A stretch of DNA of 43,188 bases from Candidatus Aenigmatarchaeota archaeon (GTDB taxonomy: Archaea; Aenigmatarchaeota; Aenigmatarchaeia; QMZP01; QMZT01), in assembly GCA_003663325.1 (NCBI GenBank), contig QMZT01000004.1:1-43188 (forward strand). The letters run 5' to 3'. This document shows positions 8,888 through 17,947 of the stretch, piece after piece (position 1 is the stretch's first letter; each line of letters begins with the position of its first letter). The position numbers and the translations under genes are program-made. The notes below the pieces were generated by a model. It did not search any database. It was not told the origin of the DNA and was given only the letters and a program-made list of their open reading frames with translations.

Positions 8888-10867
8888 TTATTCCAATGGT
8901 TTATAGCCAACAACAACCTTTATTTCATCTATACATTCGGGGTTCATTAGCGTTGTCAGGTTACCAAGCTCCTTTTTATTATTAACAATCCCTCTTAATA
9001 TCCTTCTCATTATCTTTCCAGATCTTGTTTTTGGCAAATCACTAACGAAATACACCTCAGCCGGTTTTGCTGTAGGTCCAATACCTTTAACCACAAAATC
9101 TATAATCTCTTTTTTAAGGCTATCGCTACCTTCACCATGTTTTAATACAACAAAGGCTATTGGCACCTCCCCTTTTATCTCATCTTTTCTCGGAACAACA
9201 GCAGACTCTCTTACATTAGGATGTTCATCTATTGCATCTTCAACCTCCGCGCTAGATAACCTGTGGCCGGCAACCTTCATAACATCGTCAACCCTGCCCG
9301 TCAGTCTAAAGTTGCCGTCCTCATCATAATAAGCACCATCGCTTGTATAGTAATATCTAAAGTTAAACTTCTCCCAATATTCCTCTATATATTTCTTCTC
9401 ATTCTTCCAAACACCATGCAACAATCCTGGAGCAAATGGAGGTTTTTGCACAAGATAACCAACCTCTCCTGGGCCAAGCTCATTACCATCTTCATCCACT
9501 ACAGTATGAACAGTACCTGGGAAACTTTTTCCAGCAAACGTTGGTTTAAATGGACCTATCCCTGGAAGGGAGTTTATTAAAGTGCCACCAGTCTCTGTTT
9601 GCCACCACGTATCTATTATCGGGCATCTACAACCGCCAATATTCTTAAAGTACCATAACCATGCATCTGTATCTATGGGTTCGCCAACGGTGCCCAATAT
9701 TCTTAAAGAAGATAGATCATATCTTTTGAATAAATCTTCACCATACCTTATAAACATTCTTATTGCTGTTGGTGCTGTATAAAATGTGGTAACGCCGAAC
9801 TCTTCTATAATCTTCCACCACCTTCCTATATCTGGATAATCTGGCGCACCCTCATAAACCAACAGAGTTGCACCATTCGATAGCGGTCCATAGCAGGCAT
9901 AGGTATGCCCTGTTACCCATCCTATATCTGCCGTGCACCAAAAAACATCATCATCATGCAAATCAAAATCCCATTTAGCAGTCCAGTGCGCTTGGGTTAA
10001 ATATCCTCCAGTATCATGAATTATGCCTTTTGGCTTGCCTGTAGTGCCAGAGGTATAAAGAATGAATAAAATATCTTGGCTTTTCATCTTCTCTGCCTCG
10101 CAATACCCATCACACTCCTTTACTATCTCATCCCAGAAATAGTCTCTTCCCTTAACCATGTTTATATCATTTCCAATTCTTCTCACAACGATAACATTTT
10201 TGATTGTTGTACCTTGTACAGCACTATCAGCATTTCTCTTAAGATCTATTATTTTACCCCTTCTATAATACCCATCTGCTGTTATCAAAACCTTTGCCTC
10301 GCTATCCTCTATTCTTTGTTTCAGGGACTCTGCACTAAACGCAGAGAAAACAACACTATGTATGGCACCTATCCTTGCACAAGCTAGCATTGCTATTTGC
10401 ACCTGTGGTATCATTGGGAGGTATATCACAACCCTGTCACCCTTTTTAACACCCAATTTCTTCAATGCATTTGCAAACCTATTAACCTCTCTATAAAGAT
10501 CATAATATGTTAGAACCTTAACATCTTCGTCAATTGGCTCAGGAACCCATATTATTGCGGCCTTGTTCCTCCTCCACGTCTTTACATGCCTATCTACGCA
10601 ATTATAGCATGCATTAAGCTCGCCGTTGACAAACCACTTAAAGTATGGCTTTTCCCAAACGTAAGCTTTGTCCCACTTTTTGAACCACACCAAACCATCT
10701 TCTGCCAACTTTTCCCAAAACTTGATCTGATCCTTTTTTGCATCATCATATATCTTTTCATCAGAAACCCATGCACGCTTTTTCATCTCGCTACTTGGCC
10801 AGAAAACATTTTCTTCTTTCTCATCCCTAACAACCCATTCCGTAGCCATATAAATTATTGCAAACAT
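8888..10867 (-). CDS. acs: Acetyl-CoA synthetase (AMP-forming)
   Basis: [52 protein letters not shown]. Confidence 0.93.
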   Translation of the reverse strand: MFAIIYMATEWVVRDEKEENVFWPSSEMKKRAWVSDEKIYDDAKKDQIKFWEKLAEDGLVWFKKWDKAYVWEKPYFKWFVNGELNACYNCVDRHVKTWRRNKAAIIWVPEPIDEDVKVLTYYDLYREVNRFANALKKLGVKKGDRVVIYLPMIPQVQIAMLACARIGAIHSVVFSAFSAESLKQRIEDSEAKVLITADGYYRRGKIIDLKRNADSAVQGTTIKNVIVVRRIGNDINMVKGRDYFWDEIVKECDGYCEAEKMKSQDILFILYTSGTTGKPKGIIHDTGGYLTQAHWTAKWDFDLHDDDVFWCTADIGWVTGHTYACYGPLSNGATLLVYEGAPDYPDIGRWWKIIEEFGVTTFYTAPTAIRMFIRYGEDLFKRYDLSSLRILGTVGEPIDTDAWLWYFKNIGGCRCPIIDTWWQTETGGTLINSLPGIGPFKPTFAGKSFPGTVHTVVDEDGNELGPGEVGYLVQKPPFAPGLLHGVWKNEKKYIEEYWEKFNFRYYYTSDGAYYDEDGNFRLTGRVDDVMKVAGHRLSSAEVEDAIDEHPNVRESAVVPRKDEIKGEVPIAFVVLKHGEGSDSLKKEIIDFVVKGIGPTAKPAEVYFVSDLPKTRSGKIMRRILRGIVNNKKELGNLTTLMNPECIDEIKVVVGYKPLE

Positions 10868-10950
10868 TAGTATTTAAAATTTTCTTCGTTGTTAAGACTT
10901 AAGCTTTGTCTCATCTACAGATACATAGGAAGCCTTTACAAAAGAGTTTG

Positions 10951-11011
10951 TCTTTCTTGAAGAAAGAACCAAATCCATACAGCAAAGCATGCAAGCTTTG
11001 CTCTGCTATGG
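10951..11011. other. Tandem hairpins in the acs/reverse gyrase intergenic region
   Basis: TCTTTCT-TGA-AGAAAGA (10951-10967) and imperfect CCATAcAGCAAAGC-atgcaa-GCTTTGCTcTGcTATGG (10975-11011). Confidence 0.55.
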
Positions 11012-11171
11012 CTTTTTATTCCACAGAAAATATTTAAGCAAATCAAAGAGCTATATAGCATCTTTTCACCATTCTTATATTAACAGTATCCCTTTGTATG
11101 TAAGAGCAAAAACTTAGGTTACAAACTCTATTTTGCAACCATAGAAATGGTTTCTGTTTCAATAAATTCTC

Positions 11172-14100
11172 TCAAATCTTCTTTACCTCTTGATATAGTT
11201 CCCAAAGAACATTTTTATATTCCACCTCTCCACTCTCTACAGAGGCCATTTTCTCTTCCAACAGCCTTGTCCTTTCTTCTGAGACCAATAAGCCATAGTT
11301 TTTAGATAGATAATAATAAACCTTCTTTCCCTTGATGGTTGAAATGATCTTTCCCATCCTTTCCACTATATACTTCCTTAAAAACAGCTTCTCCATAATG
11401 CTTGCATAAGTAGAAGGTCTTCCTATACCCCTCTCTTTCATTAATCCTATCACATCTGACTGGGAGAAAAGAGGTAACTTGGGAACCCATTTAGTTTCCA
11501 TCCACACCTCCACCACTCCTTCTTCCAGTTCTCCTTCCACCTTCAACCCCCATTTATAAATCTCCCAGGCCCTTCCCTTTGCTCTTATCACCCTCTCTAT
11601 TTCCCATACCCATTCTTTTATTCGGACTCTGTAAATCCTGCTAATAATCTCGTATTCTCTAGCCTGACTCGCCATAAACCTCCTGAAAATCAGATCATAA
11701 ACCATGAGTTCCTTCCTCCCTATTCCTTCCCCAAATATAATGCCTTCCTGAACGAGCCTTTCAAGATCCTCCGCTTCTATACCTCTCGTTGGTCTTATGC
11801 ATTCATGGGTTCCCTTCTCCGCCCATCTCCTGGGAACAAATTCCTCATCCAAATACTCCTCCGCTATTCTGAGCCCGGCTTCGCTAACGTGAACGGAATC
11901 TGTTCTGTGATAGGTTATGAGTCCTGCTTCGAACAGATTCTGTGCGATCTTCATACATTCCTTAGCGGATATCTTGAGAATCCTGTTAGCATCCTTGAGA
12001 AGGGTATCTGTTGTATAGGGAGGCAAAGGTTTCACTTCTCTTTTCCTCTCCTCAACCCTCTGAATAATTGCTTTTACCCTTCCTTTCCAATCCATGGGAA
12101 AATTCTCAATCTTTATCCCCAGCTCCGGAATCCATGCAATTCTTTTTTTCCTTTTATGCTCTCTTTCCCTCTCAATAATCCACCCCAAAACTGGTGTTTG
12201 AGCTCGACCAGCGGAAAGATTCTTTTCTTCAAAAATCCTCCAGAGCTTCTGACTGAGTTGGAATCCTATCCACCTATCCTCTATCCTTCTGACCATTTGA
12301 GCCTTTACCAGATTCTCATTTATTACCCTTAAATTTTCTAGAGCTCTGACTACAGCTTTCCTTGTAACCTCATGGAATTCGGCTCTTCGAACCTCTGCAT
12401 ATGGCTTTAACAGGTTTTGTAAATCCCATGCAATCTTTTCTCCTTCTGTATCAGGATCCGTTCCTATCACAACGAATCCCGTCTCTTCTGCAAGCCTTCT
12501 TAACCCAATGATTCTGTTTCTGGAATCATCTATTTCTCTGCTTCCACATTTTCTACACTCCTCAACTTCTTCTGTAAACTGATACCCACATTTTCCACAT
12601 CTCTTTATAGATGTGTAAACAGGGATGAGTTCCTTTCCATGGATTTTAACTCCATGAAACCCAATTCCAGTTATCAAATCTGTTACATGTCCCAAACAGG
12701 CTGTTACAAGTAAAACATATCGAGAGGTAAGTATTTCGTAAACCACCAGTCCAGGCTTCCCATTTATATTCATAACCCTTACGCTGGGTTTCCCGAAAAA
12801 ATGTGAAATATGCTTTGCTTTTGTTGGACTCTCCACAATGAAAAGAACAGGATTTACAGGTTCTTCAGATTTTTTACACATTAACTTTCTTGTTTTTTCC
12901 AACTCCTCCTTTACTCTTTCCCAATTCACAGCTTCCCATTCCATGAACTCAATATCGTAATATCCAGCCCTTTTCAAAAATCCCCTTATCATATCTTCAT
13001 CCTCTTCCATAAGAAAACTCACACCAAGAGTTATACCCCATGCAAAGAGTCTGGAAGTTCTTCCAGAACCTTGGATATATGTTCGAACATCCGGAAAGAT
13101 TATTTCCCCTTTTCTTACTATCACATCATCACTTCCTTTTTCCCCTTTTTCTATGAGCTTCTCCAAAACCCCCTTTAATTTTTCCAACGTTTCCTGATAT
13201 TTTGGTTTATCGATCACTGGGAGCACATGAAGAAACTCCTTTATTTCTGGTCTGTTCCTGAAAACCAAGGCCAGAACCTTTATCATTTTATACCCCAATT
13301 CCCGGATATCCTTTAACCTTATTCTAAAAACAGGTGAACCATAAAATATACAAAACCTTATTCTTTTCGGTAAATCCAACCCCCTTACCAGTGTTCCATA
13401 ATAAAAGGCTGTTCCTACCAAATAATCTATCTCCCCCTTTACAAACTTTTCGTAATCTTTCTTTTCCTTGGAAATAACAATCCCTATTCTGTATTTACTT
13501 TTCAATTCCTTCCATATCTTCTCTGCCTCTTCCTGCGATCTTGTGTATATGATTCCTCCTCCTCCTATCCATTCTAAAACCCTTTCCAGTTTTCTGATAC
13601 CCTTTTCTTTAATAATTACGTCCACAACATTCCTTAATGATGAGAAGGAAAGACCCACATCGAACCCAAGAAACTTTCTGAAAAGTCTAATATCTCCTTT
13701 TTTGGCTGTTGCAGTTGAAACCATTAGAACACCCTTTCTCCCAAAATCCAAAAGCCTTAGAATATTTTCCACATTTTTTGATCCCTTCAAGATAGAGTCT
13801 ACATCATCCACAAAAATAAAATCAAACCTCAGCTCTTGGATTTCTCTGAACCTTCGTGAAAGGAACTGGGAGGTGGTAACGAGAATTTGAAAATCCCCAT
13901 TCCTTATCCTTTCTAACGCCCATTCCTTTTCCTTACCTTTCATTTCCGAATGATAACAGGCTATCTTTACAGATTTCTTAAACTTTTCATTTATTTCCTC
14001 CAACCTTCCCATCACCTGTTTTACTAAGAGAGTGGTGGGTAAAACAATATAACTTCTCTTTCTCTTATCTGCCAGAAACATACTGAACACACATCCAAAA

Positions 14101-14351
14101 GACGTCTTTCCCATTCCTGGAGGACTCACAGCAGCAAAACTCTCCCCTCTCAGCAATCTTTTTGCCCAGAATATCTGGAGCTTTCTGGGAAAGGAACCAA
14201 ATCCTTTTTTGAAAAACTTCCTAAACTTCCTAATCTCTTCCCCCTCTTCATAGAGCGATCTTCTCTTCTTCTCACAAAAATTTTCTTTTATTTCCTTCAA
14301 TCCAAGGGACCCATTACAAACAGGACAGAAATTATAATATTCAATTCTCAT
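11172..14351 (-). CDS. rgy: Reverse gyrase (helicase-like plus topoisomerase I domains)
   Basis: N-terminal zinc finger CPVCNG, SPPGMGKTSFG, VDDVDSILK; topo part FIVESPTKAKHISHFFG, GTDPDTEGEKIAWDL, AGLITYHRTDSVHVS. Confidence 0.96.
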   Translation of the reverse strand: MRIEYYNFCPVCNGSLGLKEIKENFCEKKRRSLYEEGEEIRKFRKFFKKGFGSFPRKLQIFWAKRLLRGESFAAVSPPGMGKTSFGCVFSMFLADKRKRSYIVLPTTLLVKQVMGRLEEINEKFKKSVKIACYHSEMKGKEKEWALERIRNGDFQILVTTSQFLSRRFREIQELRFDFIFVDDVDSILKGSKNVENILRLLDFGRKGVLMVSTATAKKGDIRLFRKFLGFDVGLSFSSLRNVVDVIIKEKGIRKLERVLEWIGGGGIIYTRSQEEAEKIWKELKSKYRIGIVISKEKKDYEKFVKGEIDYLVGTAFYYGTLVRGLDLPKRIRFCIFYGSPVFRIRLKDIRELGYKMIKVLALVFRNRPEIKEFLHVLPVIDKPKYQETLEKLKGVLEKLIEKGEKGSDDVIVRKGEIIFPDVRTYIQGSGRTSRLFAWGITLGVSFLMEEDEDMIRGFLKRAGYYDIEFMEWEAVNWERVKEELEKTRKLMCKKSEEPVNPVLFIVESPTKAKHISHFFGKPSVRVMNINGKPGLVVYEILTSRYVLLVTACLGHVTDLITGIGFHGVKIHGKELIPVYTSIKRCGKCGYQFTEEVEECRKCGSREIDDSRNRIIGLRRLAEETGFVVIGTDPDTEGEKIAWDLQNLLKPYAEVRRAEFHEVTRKAVVRALENLRVINENLVKAQMVRRIEDRWIGFQLSQKLWRIFEEKNLSAGRAQTPVLGWIIEREREHKRKKRIAWIPELGIKIENFPMDWKGRVKAIIQRVEERKREVKPLPPYTTDTLLKDANRILKISAKECMKIAQNLFEAGLITYHRTDSVHVSEAGLRIAEEYLDEEFVPRRWAEKGTHECIRPTRGIEAEDLERLVQEGIIFGEGIGRKELMVYDLIFRRFMASQAREYEIISRIYRVRIKEWVWEIERVIRAKGRAWEIYKWGLKVEGELEEGVVEVWMETKWVPKLPLFSQSDVIGLMKERGIGRPSTYASIMEKLFLRKYIVERMGKIISTIKGKKVYYYLSKNYGLLVSEERTRLLEEKMASVESGEVEYKNVLWELYQEVKKI

Positions 14352-14715
14352 ATTCCTCCTTCATTTTTTTGTATGCATATTTAACAATTCCTCCTGCTAT
14401 ATGTTCCGATGGTTTTTCCTCAAGCTCCCCCTCTAGATACTCCATAACCTTCTCCTCATCAGCGTTAATTATATTCTTAACAGTCTGTTCTGTTATACCC
14501 AACTCCCTAGCTATTTCCTGATAACCCTTTAGAGCCTCATTCCTTAAGACTACCACATAAGCAGCTTCTGCCAGAGAAGGAAGCCAGGTAAGGTTCCTGT
14601 ACTCCACAAGTTTTTTCAGCCCACCTAAAATCTTTAAACTTCTAATAAACAATTCTTCTGCCAGTTTATCGGTATTCTTAGCTCTAGGCTTATCTATTAC
14701 CTCCATATTTTTCAC
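14341..14715 (-). CDS. HTH-containing probable regulatory protein next to a KaiC-like ATPase ('near-KaiC' type)
   Basis: GYQEIARELGITEQTVKNIINADEEKVMEYLEGE; overlaps neighbours on both sides. Confidence 0.6.
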   Translation of the reverse strand: MKNMEVIDKPRAKNTDKLAEELFIRSLKILGGLKKLVEYRNLTWLPSLAEAAYVVVLRNEALKGYQEIARELGITEQTVKNIINADEEKVMEYLEGELEEKPSEHIAGGIVKYAYKKMKEEYEN

Positions 14716-15553
14716 CTCTTTTTACAAATTCATTTAACGGAGAGATTATATTTATCAGCCCATGATCGGTTATCTCGAAGACCCAAGACCTGGAATCGTG
14801 TGGAGCAAGTCTACAACCATCTATCCTTATCAACCTTATAACCTCTCCAAGATCTAAACCATAGAGGTTGGATTCCCATTTTGTTTCAACAATCCTTTTA
14901 TCCATTATCACTGTTCCATCCACTATATGAGCGACAGCCAAACCGCCGGCAGCTTCAGCGGTTTCACTTCCTTGAGAGGATCTTTTCTGCGAAACTAAAA
15001 CTCCTGTTTGTTTCCATTTTTTTAGAAAATTGAAAATCACCCTTACTATCTGTCTTGCCATCATTTCCTTATGCTCGTACAAACCGGTAACACTATCGAT
15101 AATAACGTTGGTTGTTTTCCTTTCTTTAATAGCGTATTTCATGGTATCTAACAGGGATTTCATGTTCTCTCTTAGTTCAGGGTTTTGGGACGCATCAATA
15201 ACCACTATATTCTCTTCCACATCCCCGAAATCCAGACCCAAAACCTCCACTTTCTGTTTCAAAGAAGTGTAAAGAAAATTTGCTGGACTTTCTACAGTAA
15301 CAAACAAAACCCTGTATCCTGAACCAGCCTGAACCACAGCAAATTGTTCAGCGAGAATACTTTTTCCTGTATCAGGAATTCCCGTGATATTGATTATTGA
15401 TAAATGAGGTATTCCTCCCAATCTTTTTTTTACCCACTTTCCATCCTCTTTTACAATCATATAAAACATTTCGTCAAGCTTTGTCCTTGTGGGTATCCCA
15501 AAAATCTTAGGAGCATTCTTTTTCAAATCCTTAAGCAAAAAATATCCAGTCAT
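14690..15553 (-). CDS. KaiC/RecA-superfamily ATPase
   Basis: Walker A GIPDTGKSILAEQFA, TNVIIDSVTGLYEHKEMMARQIVRVIFNFLKKW, SQKRSSQGSETAEAAGGLAVAHIVDGTV. Confidence 0.82.
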   Translation of the reverse strand: MTGYFLLKDLKKNAPKIFGIPTRTKLDEMFYMIVKEDGKWVKKRLGGIPHLSIINITGIPDTGKSILAEQFAVVQAGSGYRVLFVTVESPANFLYTSLKQKVEVLGLDFGDVEENIVVIDASQNPELRENMKSLLDTMKYAIKERKTTNVIIDSVTGLYEHKEMMARQIVRVIFNFLKKWKQTGVLVSQKRSSQGSETAEAAGGLAVAHIVDGTVIMDKRIVETKWESNLYGLDLGEVIRLIRIDGCRLAPHDSRSWVFEITDHGLINIISPLNEFVKRGEKYGGNR

Positions 15554-15584
15554 AACATTGAATTACCTTTTGTTTTTAAAATTT

Positions 15585-15798
15585 TGCGGGGGCTGGGATT
15601 TCCAAGCCTTTCATATTTCTTTCCCGAGGGTTTCTTTGAGGAAGCGTTAGTTCCCGTAAAGAAAGGCTCTTCGAACCCAGGAAGGCACTAAGCCACTAGG
15701 TGTCTCACGCAGAGTCTTGCTCTTCAACCTGAACCTAGCCCCTTTGGGCGAGGCGTGCAACCTAAGCCTAGCCCCTTTGTCCACTTGGGTACCCCCGC
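15585..15798 (-). tRNA. tRNA-Leu with BHB introns: T-loop intron (15669-15599, 71 nt) and anticodon-loop intron (15760-15702, 59 nt, giving UAG; or a 26-nt intron from 15727 giving CAG)
   Basis: Acceptor GCGGGGG/CCCCCGC with discriminator A; D-stem CCC/GGG; anticodon stem CTAGG/CCTAG; long variable arm TGGCTTAGTGCCTTC; T-arm CTGGG-TTCGAA^T-CCCAG; BHB structures at both junctions. Confidence 0.88.
15725..15779 (-). repeat. 22-nt tandem duplication inside tRNA-Leu (copies 15779-15758 and 15746-15725, period 33)
   Basis: CAAAGGGGCTAGGCTTAGGTTG vs CAAAGGGGCTAGGTTCAGGTTG; the two differences fall at nt 32 and wobble nt 34. Confidence 0.9.
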
Positions 15799-15837
15799 TT
15801 ATTTTATAAATTTAAACACGGAATATTTATAAACCAT

Positions 15838-16293
15838 GTGATTGCTATGGAAAGGAGTTTTGTAATGATAAAGCCAGATGGTGTGGAAAGAGGCCTTATT
15901 GGAGAAATAATAAAAAGGTTTGAAACTCATAAGCTAAGGATCGTTGCAATGAAGATGTTAAGACCAGAAAGAGGGCTTGTAGAGAAGCATTATGAAATGC
16001 ACAAAGGAAAGGATTTCTATGAACTGCTTGTGGATTATATTAGCAATAAACCTGTTGTTGCAATGGTGCTGGAAGGTAATGATGCAGTAACAAAGATAAG
16101 GGAAATTGTTGGTGCTACAGACCCAGCAGAAGCAAGAAAGGGAACGATAAGAGGAGATCTGGGCATAGATAGCATGGAAAAAGCAACCAAGGAAGGCAGA
16201 GCTATTAATAACCTTGTTCATGCTTCTGGAAGTAAGGAAGAAGCCGAGTTTGAAATAGGCTTGTGGTTTAAAGCTGAGGAGATTGTGAGATGA
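15838..16293 (+). CDS. ndk: Nucleoside diphosphate kinase
   Basis: MERSFVMIKPDGVERGLIGEII, NLVHASGSKEEAEFEIGLWF. Confidence 0.95.
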   Translation: MIAMERSFVMIKPDGVERGLIGEIIKRFETHKLRIVAMKMLRPERGLVEKHYEMHKGKDFYELLVDYISNKPVVAMVLEGNDAVTKIREIVGATDPAEARKGTIRGDLGIDSMEKATKEGRAINNLVHASGSKEEAEFEIGLWFKAEEIVR

Positions 16294-16327
16294 TGGTAAT
16301 TTAAATCTCTCTGCTCAATAAAATTTT

Positions 16328-17866
16328 ATGAGACTTATTGCGAAGATTTTACAGCTAGAAGCAGACAAGCCGATAGTTGTTTTAAATGCAAGCGATGCAA
16401 AAGAGCTAGATGTAAGACCCCTTGATAGAGTAGAGATAAAGACAAAGAAAGGCAGAATAGTTGGAATAGTTAACATAGCAAAAAAGGTTATAAAGGAAGG
16501 GGAAATTGGGATTTACTCTGATATAAGAGAAGTTATAAGTATAGAGAATGGGGATGAGGTGGAGGTTAGCCAAGCATTGCCACCAAAATCTATAATGGGG
16601 ATAAAGAAAAAAATAGCTGGGTTGCAACTCTCAGCCATAGAAATAAAGGACATCATAGAGGATGTGGTTAAAGGTAACCTTTCAGATATCGAGATAACAG
16701 CCTTCGTAACGGCAATGTACAACCATGGAATAACGCTAGAGGAGGCTGCAAATTTATCCCAATATATGGCAGAGACCGGGAGCATGCTTAAACTTAAGAA
16801 AAAGGCTATTTATGATAAACATTCAATTGGCGGAGTGCCAGGAGATAAAACATCCATATTGGTTGTACCAATAATCGCAGCAGCAGGCCTCACAATACCC
16901 AAAACATCCAGCAGAAGCATAACATCCCCAGCTGGAACGGCTGATAGGTTTGAATGCCTGGCTCCGGTGGAATTTGGGCTGGAAGAGATTAAAAGAATTG
17001 TAGAGAAGACAAATGGTTGCTTGGTGTGGGGAGGGGCTTTGGATCTTGCACCCGCGGATGACATATTCATAAGGATAGAATATCCATTAGGCATAGACCC
17101 CTTCCTTCTCCCTTCCGTCATGTCAAAGAAGAAGGCTGTAAATGCAAGGTATGTGGTTATAGATATACCAACCGGAAAGGAAGCGAAGATAAGATCTTTA
17201 TTTGAATTTGAGGAGCTTGCGGAAAAATTCATAAGACTTGGGAAAATGTTGGGCATAGATGTTAATGTCGTTTCCACATATGGCGAGCAACCAATAGGTC
17301 ATGCTATTGGTCCTGCTTTAGAGGCAAGAGAGGCGCTAAGCGCGATAATGTACCATAACCAACCACAAGATCTTATAGAAAAGGCAACAACACTCGCATC
17401 TATGCTTCTCAACTTCTCTGGCATAAGAAACGGGAAAGAGCACGCATTAAATATTATAAAGAGCGGGAAAGCTGAGACAAAGCTGAGGGAAATAATAAAA
17501 GCGCAGGGCGGGAATGAAAAAATAATGCCAGAGGATATACCACTCGGGGAAAAGGTTATAGATATCATTTCTAACAAGAGTGGAAAGGTTTTGTGGATAA
17601 GTAATAGGGCTGTATCAACAATTGCAAAGGAGGCGGGAGCGCCAAAAAATAAAGGCGCAGGCATATACCTTCATAAAAAGATAGGAGAAAATGTTAAGAA
17701 AGGGGAGAAAATATTTACCATATATGCTGAGCATACATTCAAACTCAATAGAGCATTAAAGCTTATGAAGACATTAAAGGTTATGGAAATAGGAAAGGGT
17801 ATGGAGATGCTCATAAAGACCATGCCAAGAGAAAAGGAGGAGGATTATTTTATTCTTGAGAGATGA
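16328..17866 (+). CDS. deoA: AMP phosphorylase (archaeal DeoA-like thymidine phosphorylase family)
   Basis: DKHSIGGVPGDKTSILVVPIIAAAGLTIPKTSSRSITSPAGTADRFE; archaeal N-terminal extension. Confidence 0.9.
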   Translation: MRLIAKILQLEADKPIVVLNASDAKELDVRPLDRVEIKTKKGRIVGIVNIAKKVIKEGEIGIYSDIREVISIENGDEVEVSQALPPKSIMGIKKKIAGLQLSAIEIKDIIEDVVKGNLSDIEITAFVTAMYNHGITLEEAANLSQYMAETGSMLKLKKKAIYDKHSIGGVPGDKTSILVVPIIAAAGLTIPKTSSRSITSPAGTADRFECLAPVEFGLEEIKRIVEKTNGCLVWGGALDLAPADDIFIRIEYPLGIDPFLLPSVMSKKKAVNARYVVIDIPTGKEAKIRSLFEFEELAEKFIRLGKMLGIDVNVVSTYGEQPIGHAIGPALEAREALSAIMYHNQPQDLIEKATTLASMLLNFSGIRNGKEHALNIIKSGKAETKLREIIKAQGGNEKIMPEDIPLGEKVIDIISNKSGKVLWISNRAVSTIAKEAGAPKNKGAGIYLHKKIGENVKKGEKIFTIYAEHTFKLNRALKLMKTLKVMEIGKGMEMLIKTMPREKEEDYFILER

Positions 17867-17947
17867 TTTCAAATTTGCTAGCCAGTTATAATTTTAAATA
17901 AATTTGAGGATAAAAAAATATAATTTCAAAACTTCAGGAGGGATGAT

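Noticed and set aside
8362-8916. 184-aa minus-strand ORF
   Set aside because: Antisense to hjc and across the origin region; composition not protein-like; hjc has clear family motifs.
11022-11042. ORB-like TTCCACAGAAAATATTT near reverse gyrase
   Set aside because: Matches only the first half of the ORB consensus; the GGAAATAAA part is lost.
15404-15691. 95-aa plus-strand ORF
   Set aside because: Antisense to the KaiC-like gene and the tRNA-Leu gene; explained by those features.
15725-15779. Clear BHB for excising the first anticodon copy (33-nt intron) to make tRNA-Leu(CAG)
   Set aside because: Best candidates (GTGG/TCGC with two G-T wobbles, or CTAG/CTAG) lack good flanking helices, so I do not claim this splicing event, only that the second 5' site has a good BHB.
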